From Cellulomonas sp. URHD0024 (GTDB taxonomy: Bacteria; Actinomycetota; Actinomycetes; Actinomycetales; Cellulomonadaceae), in the NCBI RefSeq assembly GCF_000426185.1, contig NZ_KE384505.1:63741-127740 (forward strand): DNA of 64,000 nt, written 5' to 3'. A program made the position numbers and the translations under genes. Each line of letters starts with the position of its first letter. Position 1 is the stretch's first letter. The notes beneath the pieces are model-generated. The model was not told where the DNA came from. It did not search any database and saw only the letters and a program-made list of their open reading frames with translations. Shown here one piece after another: positions 1 to 6,939 of the stretch.

Positions 1-492
1 TCGCTGCAGTCGGTGACTCTCGACGACGCGCTGCTGCTGCTGTCCCTGCCCCGCGTCGTCGGCGTCGACCCCGAGTCGGGCGCCGAGATCACGGCGCAGA
101 ACGGGCGCTACGGGCCGTACCTGAAGAAGGGCACGGACTCACGGACGCTCGCCTCCGAGGAAGCCCTCTTCACGACGACCCTCGACGAGGCGCTCGCCAT
201 CTACGCCCAGCCGAAGCGCGGGCGGGGGGCGACCTCGGCACCGCCGCTGCGAGAGCTCGGCGACGACCCGACGTCGGAGAAGCCGATCGTCGTGAAGGAA
301 GGCCGTTTCGGCGCCTACGTGACGGACGGGGTCACCAACCGGACCCTGCCGCGCGACCTGACACCCGAGACGATCACCCGCGAGCAGGCCATCGAGCTGC
401 TCGTCGAGAAGCGTGCGTCGGCGCCGGCGAAGAAGAAGGCACCGGCGAAGAAGGCGACGACGACGCGCGCGAAGGCCGCGACGAAGAAGTAG
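1..492 (+). CDS. topA: DNA topoisomerase I, C-terminal part (cut by window start)
   Basis: The reading frame is open from the first base, so only the last 163 residues are present. Topoisomerase I relaxes negative supercoils by a transient single-strand break. What is visible is not the catalytic core but two topoisomerase C-terminal repeats, recognisable by the recurring pattern of a GRYGPYLKKG-type motif and, about 75 residues later, GRFGAYVTDG followed by NRTLPRD. The protein ends in a Lys/Ala/Thr-rich basic tail (KKKAPAKKATTTRAKAATKK), a typical actinobacterial DNA-binding extension. The genes tmk and holB follow after one oxidoreductase gene, an order common in Micrococcales. Confidence is high despite truncation. 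Confidence 0.95.
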   Translation, partial: SLQSVTLDDALLLLSLPRVVGVDPESGAEITAQNGRYGPYLKKGTDSRTLASEEALFTTTLDEALAIYAQPKRGRGATSAPPLRELGDDPTSEKPIVVKEGRFGAYVTDGVTNRTLPRDLTPETITREQAIELLVEKRASAPAKKKAPAKKATTTRAKAATKK

Positions 493-525
493 GTCCCGCG
501 TCGCCCGACCGACGGCACTGCGCGC

Positions 526-531
526 TAGGTT
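526..531 (+). promoter_or_regulatory. -10-like hexamer TAGGTT of a leaderless promoter
   Basis: TAGGTT sits 6 nt before the ATG at 538, with no Shine-Dalgarno sequence between. This spacing puts the transcription start at or next to the start codon. The same arrangement recurs at many genes in the window. No convincing -35 box is visible. Confidence 0.55.
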
Positions 532-537
532 GGCGCC

Positions 538-1542
538 ATGGCTCGCACCGAAGACCCCCGTACCGCACCGCCGATCCGCTGGGGCATCCTCGGCGCCGGT
601 GGCATCGCCGCCGTGTTCGCCTCCGCCGTCAACGCGCACACGCGGGCGCAGCTCGTCGCCGTGGGGTCGAGGAACCGTGACCGGGCGGAGCGGTTCGCGA
701 CGGCACACGGCATCCCGACCGTGCACGTGGGTTACCGCGGCCTGGTCGAGGACGAGCGGGTGGACGCCGTCTACGTCGCGACACCGCACTCCGAGCACAA
801 GGAGCACGCGCTGCTGGCGATCGCGGCGGGCAAGCACGTGCTCGTCGAGAAGGCCTTCACGCGCAACGCCGCCGAGGCCGAGGAGATCTTCGCGGCGGCC
901 CGCGCGGCCGGTGTCTTCGTCATGGAGGCGATGTGGACGCGGTTCCTGCCGCACGTCGACGCGCTCCACCAGGTCATCGACGCCGGTGAGATCGGCGAGA
1001 TCATCAACGTCTCGGCCGACCACGGGCAGTACATGGCCTTCGACCCGAAGAGTCGCCTGTACGACCCGAACCTGGCGGGCGGCGCCCTGCTCGACCTCGG
1101 CGTGTACCCGGTGTCGTTCGCGCACGACTTCCTCGGGGTGCCCGACTCGATCCAGGCCGTCGGGCAGCTCACGCCGACCGGTGTCGACGGGCAGATCTCG
1201 ATCGCCCTCACGTACGGCGAGCGGACTCAGGCGACGCTGATGACGACGCTGTGGGCGAAGTCGCCGACCACCGCCGAGATCTCCGGCACCGAGGGGCGCA
1301 TCAGCGTGGCCGGCGACTTCTACGGCACGACGTCCTTCCGGGTGCAGCGCCTCGACGGCCGCGTGTGGACGTTCGAGAAGCCCGGCACCAAGGGTCTGCA
1401 GTTCGAGGCCGCGGAGGTCGCGCGGCGAGTCGCGCTCGGTGAGGTCGAGAGCCCGCGCATGACCTGGGAGAACACGCTCGAGGTCATGCGGACCATGGAC
1501 ACCGTCCGCGCGCAGGTCGGGGTCGTCTACCCCGGAGAGTGA
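538..1542 (+). CDS. Gfo/Idh/MocA family NAD(P)-dependent oxidoreductase
   Basis: A 334-residue soluble enzyme. The N-terminal Rossmann fold carries the dinucleotide motif GILGAGGIA (residues 16-24), and the family EK pair lies at residues 104-105 (VLVEKAF). The lysine is the usual proton relay in these dehydrogenases. The C-terminal half has the expected GGALLDLGVYPVSF stretch of the substrate-binding alpha/beta domain. Such enzymes oxidise or reduce sugars, inositols or trans-dihydrodiols; the substrate cannot be told from sequence. The ATG start lies 6 nt after TAGGTT, so the mRNA is probably leaderless. Its stop codon overlaps an in-frame alternative GTG for tmk. Confidence 0.9.
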   Translation: MARTEDPRTAPPIRWGILGAGGIAAVFASAVNAHTRAQLVAVGSRNRDRAERFATAHGIPTVHVGYRGLVEDERVDAVYVATPHSEHKEHALLAIAAGKHVLVEKAFTRNAAEAEEIFAAARAAGVFVMEAMWTRFLPHVDALHQVIDAGEIGEIINVSADHGQYMAFDPKSRLYDPNLAGGALLDLGVYPVSFAHDFLGVPDSIQAVGQLTPTGVDGQISIALTYGERTQATLMTTLWAKSPTTAEISGTEGRISVAGDFYGTTSFRVQRLDGRVWTFEKPGTKGLQFEAAEVARRVALGEVESPRMTWENTLEVMRTMDTVRAQVGVVYPGE

Positions 1543-1576
1543 GGCTGCGCCGCGGGACCGTGTCCCCGGCGACGGC

Positions 1577-1582
1577 TACCCT
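1577..1582 (+). promoter_or_regulatory. -10-like hexamer TACCCT ahead of tmk
   Basis: TACCCT ends 7 nt before the GTG at 1590. It supports choosing that GTG over the upstream in-frame GTG at 1539, as part of the leaderless-promoter pattern seen across the window. Confidence 0.4.
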
Positions 1583-1589
1583 GACGCAC

Positions 1590-2258
1590 GTGACCGAGTC
1601 CTCGTCGACCCCTGGCCCGCACGGGCTGTTCGTCTCGTTCGAGGGTGGCGACGGTGCGGGCAAGTCGACGCAGGCGCGCCTGCTCGGTGACTGGTTGCGG
1701 TCGCTGGGGCGCGAGGTCGTCCTGACCCGTGAGCCGGGCGGGACCGAGCTCGGCGTCGAGCTGCGCAGCGCGGTGCTGCACGGCGACCACGTCGACGCCC
1801 GCACCGAGGCACTGATCTACGCGACGGACCGTGCGCACCACGTGGCCACGGTGGTGCGGCCCGCGCTCGCGCGCGGTGCCGTCGTCGTCACGGACCGGTA
1901 CCTCGACTCGTCGGTGGCCTACCAGGGCAGCGGCCGGGACCTGGGGGCCGACGAGGTCGAACGCCTCTCGCTGTGGGCGGTCGACGGTCTGCTCCCGGCG
2001 CTGACGGTCCTGCTCGACCTCGACCCGGTCGCCGGGCGTGCACGCCTGACGGGGGAGCCCGACCGGCTCGAACGGGCCGGTGACGAGTTCCACCGCAGGA
2101 CACGCGAGGCGTTCCTCGGGCGTGCGGCGGCCGAGCCGGGCCGCTGGCTGGTGCTCGACGCGACGCGGCCCGTGGAGGAGCTGTCGCTGGCGATCCGGGA
2201 GCGGGTCGAGGCGTTGGTCGGCACGGCGCGCTCGACCGCGGCGGGCGGTGCGGCGTGA
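1590..2258 (+). CDS. tmk: thymidylate kinase (dTMP kinase)
   Basis: Phosphorylates dTMP to dTDP with ATP, an essential cytosolic step of dTTP synthesis. From the GTG at 1590 it has 222 residues, the normal family length. The P-loop EGGDGAGKS is at residues 18-26 and the DRY motif (TDRYLDSSVAYQG) at 102-104. Arginine-rich lid sequences follow. An in-frame GTG at 1539 would add 17 residues with no homology-like features, and would overlap the previous stop; I prefer 1590 because of TACCCT upstream. The stop overlaps the start of holB by 4 nt, indicating translational coupling. Confidence 0.95.
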   Translation: MTESSSTPGPHGLFVSFEGGDGAGKSTQARLLGDWLRSLGREVVLTREPGGTELGVELRSAVLHGDHVDARTEALIYATDRAHHVATVVRPALARGAVVVTDRYLDSSVAYQGSGRDLGADEVERLSLWAVDGLLPALTVLLDLDPVAGRARLTGEPDRLERAGDEFHRRTREAFLGRAAAEPGRWLVLDATRPVEELSLAIRERVEALVGTARSTAAGGAA

Positions 2259-3394
2259 CCAGCGTCTGGGACGACGTGGTGGGGCAGGATCCCGTGGTCG
2301 AGATCCTGCGGACCGCGATCGCGGACCCGTCGGCGATGACCCACGCCTGGCTGCTCACGGGGCCGCCCGGGTCGGGGCGCTCCAACGCCGCGCGGGCCTT
2401 CGCGGCCGCCCTGCAGTGCGCCACCGGCGGTTGCGGTGTCTGTCACGACTGCACGACGACGCTGCGGGGTCTGCACCCGGACGTCACGGTGGTCGCGACG
2501 GAGGGCGTGTTCATCCGTGCCGAGACCGCGCGCCCGCTGGTCGAGCTCGCGCAGCGCAGCCCGGCGCAGGGGCGGTTCCGCGTGATCATCATCGAGGACG
2601 CCGACCGGCTCAACGACACCAGCGGCAACGCCCTGCTCAAGGCCATCGAGGAGCCCGCCGGGCGCACCGTGTGGCTGCTGTGCGCGCCGAGCCAGGAGGA
2701 CGTGCTCGTCACCATCCGCTCGCGGTGCCGCTCGCTGGCGTTGCGCGTTCCCCCGGTCGACGCCGTGGCGGCGCTGCTCGTGTCGCGCGACGGTGTCGAC
2801 CCCGAGGTCGCCCAGATCGCGGCACGCGCGGCCCAGAGCCATGTCGGCATCGCACGTCGGCTCGCGCGTGACCCGCAGGCGCGCGCCCGCCGGGCCGCCG
2901 TGCTGGGCATCGCGGCGAAGATCCGCGGCGTGGGCGATGCGGTGCTGGCCGCGGGGGAGCTCGTCGAGACGGCGCAGGCCGACGCCAAGGCCGCGACCGA
3001 GGAACGGGACGCGCAGGAGCGCACGGAGCTGCTCCGGGCGATGGGGGCGGAAGGTGCCGCCACACTGCCCCCGTCCCTGCGGACGCAGGTCAAGCAGCTC
3101 GAGGAGGACCAGAAGCGTCGTGCGACACGTGCCCAGCGCGACGTGCTCGACCGCGCGATGGTGGACCTGCTCTCGCTCTATCGCGACGTCCTCGTCGTCC
3201 AGCTCGGTGCCGACGTCGAGCTCGTGAACGTGGAGCAGGACGCGTCGATCCGGGCGCTCGCGGAGTCGAGCACCGCCGAGCAGACGTTGCGCCGGATGGA
3301 TGCGGTCGGACAGGCGCGCACCCGGCTGGCCGGGAACGTCGCGCCGCTGCTCGCGGTCGAGGCGATGGCGGTCGCGCTGCGCCCGCAGGGCTGA
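2255..3394 (+). CDS. holB: DNA polymerase III subunit delta-prime
   Basis: Clamp-loader subunit that helps place the beta clamp on primed DNA. The 379-residue protein has the AAA+ layout of delta-prime. The P-loop is GPPGSGRS (residues 36-43), with arginine replacing the usual lysine, as expected for a subunit that does not hydrolyse ATP. Four cysteines (C55, C60, C63, C66) form the zinc module typical of this family. Downstream are the sensor and DEAD-like positions (IIIEDADRLND) and LKAIEEPAGRTVWLL. It overlaps tmk by 4 nt, the common tmk-holB pairing. Confidence 0.95.
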   Translation: MTSVWDDVVGQDPVVEILRTAIADPSAMTHAWLLTGPPGSGRSNAARAFAAALQCATGGCGVCHDCTTTLRGLHPDVTVVATEGVFIRAETARPLVELAQRSPAQGRFRVIIIEDADRLNDTSGNALLKAIEEPAGRTVWLLCAPSQEDVLVTIRSRCRSLALRVPPVDAVAALLVSRDGVDPEVAQIAARAAQSHVGIARRLARDPQARARRAAVLGIAAKIRGVGDAVLAAGELVETAQADAKAATEERDAQERTELLRAMGAEGAATLPPSLRTQVKQLEEDQKRRATRAQRDVLDRAMVDLLSLYRDVLVVQLGADVELVNVEQDASIRALAESSTAEQTLRRMDAVGQARTRLAGNVAPLLAVEAMAVALRPQG

Positions 3395-3464
3395 GGGCGG
3401 CGGGCCTACAGCGCTCTCCCAGCAATCTCCCCGAGACACTCACGGACCGTCCAGGCTCGGCGGC

Positions 3465-3470
3465 TACGGT
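3465..3470 (+). promoter_or_regulatory. -10-like hexamer TACGGT (leaderless)
   Basis: TACGGT ends 7 nt before the ATG at 3478. Little else in the 83-nt gap looks like a ribosome binding site, which supports a leaderless start at 3478 rather than the in-frame GTG at 3469. Confidence 0.45.
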
Positions 3471-3477
3471 GTGGGGC

Positions 3478-5055
3478 ATGCTGCCGACCGATCACCCCGC
3501 CGCGCCCGGACGCGACGCGAGCGACCGTCGGCGCCGCCGTCGCCCCGCCGCTCTCGTCGCGACTCTCGTCGGCCTCGCACTGCTCCTCGCGGGATGCCTG
3601 GCACCGAAGAACCAGACGACGGTCGAGTCCCCCCGCGCCCACGCGTCGGGGTCCGCCGGGCCGCTCGCGGCCTTCTACGACCAGGCGCTCGAGTGGAGGT
3701 CGTGCCACCAGGGTGAGTGCGCCACCGCGCAGGTGCCGCTGGACTACGCCGACCCGTCGGCGGGTTCGATCGACCTGGCCCTCGCGCGGTCGACGGCGTC
3801 GGGCGGCGACCCGCTGGGCTCCCTGCTCCTCAACCCGGGCGGCCCCGGTGCGTCGGGCATCGACTTCCTCGAGCAGGCCAAGGGCATGATCAGCGACGAC
3901 GTCCAGGAGCGCTACGACCTCGTCGCGTTCGACCCGCGTGGCGTCCAGCGGTCGAACCCGGTGCACTGCGTCAGCGACGCCGAGCTGGATCGCCTCATCG
4001 CGTTCGACCCGGACTACTCGACGGATGCGGGCATCCAGCACGTGATCGACGTGTACGGCGACTACGGGAACGCCTGCAAGAAGAACACCGGCGCGGCCCT
4101 CGGGCACATCGACACGGTCAGCGCGGCCCGTGACCTCGACGTCCTGCGGTCGGCGCTGGGCGACGACCAGCTGCACTACCTGGGCTTCTCGTACGGCACC
4201 GAGCTCGGTGCCACCTACGCCGCACTCTTCCCGACGACCGTCGGGCGCATGGTCCTCGACGGTGCGCTCCCGCCGACGCTGACGTCGGCGGAGCTGGCCG
4301 AGGGCCAGGCCGCCGGCTTCGAGGGCGCCCTGCGCGCCTACGTCGCGGACTGCCAGAAGGGCAGGAGCTGCCCCCTGACCGGGACGGTCGACGACGGCAT
4401 GTCGCAGGTCCGGCGCCTGCTCGACCGGGCCCGCGCGAACCCGTTGCCCACCACGAGCGACCGCGATCTGACGGCCAGCCTCGCGTTCTACGGGATCGCG
4501 CTGCCGCTCTACTCGCAGGACAGCTGGACGTACCTCACGCAGGCGCTCGACGCGGCCATCCGCAAGGGCGACGGCTCGGGGCTGCTCCAGCTCGCCGACA
4601 TCTACTCGGACCGCGAGGCCGACGGCACCTACTCGACGAACTCGTTGGACGCGTTCAACGCGATCAACTGCGTGGACACCCCCCACGACGCCCAACCCGA
4701 CTTCGAGGCGATGCGGGCGGAGGCCGCCCAGATCAACACCGTCGCGCCGACGGTCGGCTCGTTCTTCGGGTTCGGAGACACGGTGTGCGCGAAGTGGCCG
4801 GTCCCGGCGATCGACCCCCTCCCCGACTACTCCGCGCCGGGCGCGCCCCCGATCGTCGTCGTCGGCACGACGAACGACCCGGCCACCCCGTACACGTGGG
4901 CCGAGAAGCTGGCCGACCTGCTGTCCACCGGCGTGCTGCTGACGTACGAAGGCGAGGGCCACACCGCCTACGGCTCCTCCAACGACTGCATCGCCGACGC
5001 CGTCGACACCTACCTGCTCGGCGGCGACGCGCCGGCGGCCGGGACGCGCTGCTGA
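3478..5055 (+). CDS. secreted alpha/beta-hydrolase lipoprotein, tripeptidyl aminopeptidase (TAP) type
   Basis: A 525-residue exported enzyme related to SlpD/SlpE and tripeptidyl aminopeptidases of Streptomyces. An arginine-rich N-terminus and hydrophobic stretch end in the lipobox LAGC with lipidated Cys40. The hydrolase domain shows the oxyanion region LLLNPGGPGASG, the nucleophile elbow GFSYG (Ser238), and the C-terminal TAP-like segment with the GEGHTAYG motif carrying the catalytic histidine. Conserved cysteines near C200 and at the C-terminus (NDC, TRC) probably form disulfides. It probably trims peptides at the cell surface; substrate range is unknown. Confidence 0.88.
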   Translation: MLPTDHPAAPGRDASDRRRRRRPAALVATLVGLALLLAGCLAPKNQTTVESPRAHASGSAGPLAAFYDQALEWRSCHQGECATAQVPLDYADPSAGSIDLALARSTASGGDPLGSLLLNPGGPGASGIDFLEQAKGMISDDVQERYDLVAFDPRGVQRSNPVHCVSDAELDRLIAFDPDYSTDAGIQHVIDVYGDYGNACKKNTGAALGHIDTVSAARDLDVLRSALGDDQLHYLGFSYGTELGATYAALFPTTVGRMVLDGALPPTLTSAELAEGQAAGFEGALRAYVADCQKGRSCPLTGTVDDGMSQVRRLLDRARANPLPTTSDRDLTASLAFYGIALPLYSQDSWTYLTQALDAAIRKGDGSGLLQLADIYSDREADGTYSTNSLDAFNAINCVDTPHDAQPDFEAMRAEAAQINTVAPTVGSFFGFGDTVCAKWPVPAIDPLPDYSAPGAPPIVVVGTTNDPATPYTWAEKLADLLSTGVLLTYEGEGHTAYGSSNDCIADAVDTYLLGGDAPAAGTRC

Positions 5056-5102
5056 GTTGCGCTCGGGTTGCCGTCCGGGTCGCTCTGGGTGACCGTTGCC
5101 GC

Positions 5103-5603
5103 ATGGCAGCCAGCTCCAGCGGCCCGACCGCTATCCGTCTCGACGGGACCGCCGCGCGCGACCGCCCCGGCGTCGGGCTGCTCGTGCGGTCCTTCCTGCT
5201 CGGCTGGGCCGCGGGTGCCCGCTCGTCGCTCGGACCGGGCGCCCCGACCGTGACCGGCGGCGGGGGTCCGGCGGTCCGCATCGGTGCGGCGGCGGCGATC
5301 GTGGGCGAGCTCATCGCCGACAAGCTGCCGATCGCGCCGAGCAGGCTCGCCTTCGGGGGCGACCGGCTGCGCGCGGCGTCCGGCGCGATCGGCGCGTCGA
5401 TGCTGGCCGGCCGGGCGGACGCCCAGCGACTGCTGCCGGTGCTCGCGGGTGCAGTCGGCGGGTTCGTCGCCGCGCATGCGGGGGCGTCCTGGCGGGCCTG
5501 GGCCGCCGGCCGGATGCCGGACCTGCGGGCCGCGCTGCTCGAGGACGCCGTGGCCCTCGCCGCCGCTGCGTCGGCGTGCCTGCCCGGTCGTCGGAGCGCG
5601 TGA
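5103..5603 (+). CDS. small alanine-rich membrane protein, function unknown
   Basis: A 166-residue protein starting at the ATG at 5103, 47 nt after the hydrolase gene. It has several hydrophobic segments: FLLGWAAGARSS, the AAAAIVGELIADKLP region, GAIGASMLAG, and a GGFVAAHAG segment. The ELIADKLP...PSR pattern is reminiscent of DUF4126-type membrane proteins, but I am not sure. Composition and codon use match the neighbours, so it looks real. No enzymatic motif is visible. It could share a transcript with the preceding hydrolase. Confidence 0.65.
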   Translation: MAASSSGPTAIRLDGTAARDRPGVGLLVRSFLLGWAAGARSSLGPGAPTVTGGGGPAVRIGAAAAIVGELIADKLPIAPSRLAFGGDRLRAASGAIGASMLAGRADAQRLLPVLAGAVGGFVAAHAGASWRAWAAGRMPDLRAALLEDAVALAAAASACLPGRRSA

Positions 5604-5677
5604 CCGCTCGCTTTGGAGCGGGCGGGGTCCTGCGGGTACAGTTGGCGCGCTCGCCGAGGTCCCCGGACCGCGACGAC

Positions 5678-5750
5678 GCCGCCTTAGCTCAGTCGGCAGA
5701 GCGTCTCACTCGTAATGAGAAGGTCAAGAGTTCGATTCTCTTAGGCGGCT
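5678..5750 (+). tRNA. tRNA-Thr (anticodon CGT)
   Basis: A full cloverleaf can be drawn over 73 nt. The 7-bp acceptor stem pairs GCCGCCT with AGGCGGC, followed by discriminator T. The D-arm is GCTC/GAGC. The anticodon stem TCTCA/TGAGA encloses the loop CTCGTAA, giving anticodon CGT, which reads ACG. The T-arm is AAGAG/CTCTT with loop TTCGATT. CCA is not encoded. A strong terminator follows directly. Confidence 0.97.
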
Positions 5751-5760
5751 CCGAGACCGA

Positions 5761-5799
5761 AGGCCCCGCGACCAGCGAACCTGCTGGTGCGGGGCCTTT
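5761..5799 (+). terminator. rho-independent terminator after tRNA-Thr
   Basis: AGGCCCCGC (5761-5769) pairs with GCGGGGCCT (5789-5797), and inner bases ACCAGC/GCTGGT extend the stem. A short T run follows. It lies 10 nt after the tRNA. Confidence 0.85.
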
Positions 5800-6050
5800 G
5801 TCGTGCGGCTCGGACGTCCACGCTGCCCGCCGCCATGGCGCCAGTCCCCCGGATGCCCTGCCCGCCCACCTACCGGGTGCCCGTCAGTAACGATTCGGCC
5901 CGGTCTTCGCGGACCTCGACGCCGCGCGAGAGGCCGCCCGCCGGGTCGCGCCTGAGGTCTTCGACGCGACCTCGCGCTGAGCGGCCGGGCCGCGACCCGG
6001 AGCGGCGGCGATGGTTCGGTGCTCCTCGTGCACGGTCGGTGCGTGATGCC
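5800..6050. other. intergenic stretch with a possible gene remnant
   Basis: About 250 nt between the tRNA terminator and the VOC gene. No complete gene is convincing. A plus-strand frame opened by a stop at 5888 and ended by TGA at 5976-5978 encodes a coding-like tail (FADLDAAREAARRVAPEVFD) with no start codon, so it could be the eroded 3' end of a lost gene. Nothing else is recognised here. Confidence 0.3.
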
Positions 6051-6062
6051 TAGGTTGTGACG

Positions 6063-6887
6063 ATGGCTGAGAAGCAACGGACCTACCCGCAGGGAGTGAC
6101 GTGCTGGGTGGACGTCGAGCAGCGGGACGTGGACCGGGCCCTGGCGTTCTACGGTGCCGTCCTGGGGTGGACGTTCCACGAGGCTGCGCCGCCGGGAGCG
6201 CCGACTCGGTACGTGATCGCCCAGGTGAACGGCCTCGATGTCGGGGGCGTCGGCAGCTCCGAGGTCGACGACCCCGCGTGGAAGACCTACGTCGCGGTGG
6301 AGGACATCGATGCCGCACTGGACCGCGTCGCCGCGGCCGGCGGGAACGTCACGGCCGGCCCGAACGTCGCCGGTGAGGGCGGCGCGTGGGCCGAGGTCAC
6401 CGACCCGTCCGGCGCACGCCTGCGGCTGTGGCAGCCGAAGCGCAGGCTCGGCGCGCAGATCGTCAACGCACCCGGCGCGTGGAACTTCAGCGACCTGCAC
6501 GCGGACGACCCGGCGACGGGGTTCTACAGCGACGCGTTCGGGTGGCGGTTCGACGACGTCGGATTCGCGACGATGATCCGCGTGCCCGGCTACGGCGACC
6601 ACCTCGCGGCCACCACCGATCCCGACATCCACGAGCGGCAGGCCGGCGTCTCGGTGCCTCGTGGGTTCGCGGATGCGATCGGCTGGGTGGCACCCCCCGA
6701 GGAGGGCGAGCCGGCCCACTGGCACGTGACGTTCGCGGTCGCCGACCGGGACGAGACCGCTGCGCTCGCGGCCGCGCACGGCGGGGAGGTGCTGGCCGTC
6801 GAGGACAGCGACTGGGCACGCACGGCGAGGATCCGAGACCCGCAGGGCGCGGTGTTCACCGCGAGCCAGTTCACGCCTCCGCACTGA
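6063..6887 (+). CDS. two-domain VOC (glyoxalase/bleomycin-resistance fold) protein
   Basis: A 274-residue cytosolic protein made of two vicinal-oxygen-chelate modules. The first runs from about residue 10 to 125 (TCWVDVEQRDVDRALAFYGAVLGW) and the second from about 140 to 272 (NFSDLHADDPATGFYSDAFGW). Proteins of this form include PhnB-like and hydroxylase-type members of unknown substrate. The ATG at 6063 is 6 nt after TAGGTT (6051-6056); an in-frame GTG at 6057 is less likely. It faces the exporter operon that ends at 6940, with only 52 nt between. Confidence 0.85.
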   Translation: MAEKQRTYPQGVTCWVDVEQRDVDRALAFYGAVLGWTFHEAAPPGAPTRYVIAQVNGLDVGGVGSSEVDDPAWKTYVAVEDIDAALDRVAAAGGNVTAGPNVAGEGGAWAEVTDPSGARLRLWQPKRRLGAQIVNAPGAWNFSDLHADDPATGFYSDAFGWRFDDVGFATMIRVPGYGDHLAATTDPDIHERQAGVSVPRGFADAIGWVAPPEEGEPAHWHVTFAVADRDETAALAAAHGGEVLAVEDSDWARTARIRDPQGAVFTASQFTPPH

Positions 6888-6939
6888 GCGCGTCCGGCCC
6901 CGACTGTCGCATCGCCCGGAGGCCCAGCCGCGGCTTCGA

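Noticed and set aside
139-1125. Long minus-strand frame opposite topA and the oxidoreductase
   Set aside because: Arg-rich non-globular composition, opposite two well-supported genes; typical high-GC antisense artefact.
1539-1589. GTG at 1539 as the tmk start
   Set aside because: It adds 17 residues before the conserved N-terminus and overlaps the previous stop; the -10-like TACCCT before 1590 favours the shorter protein.
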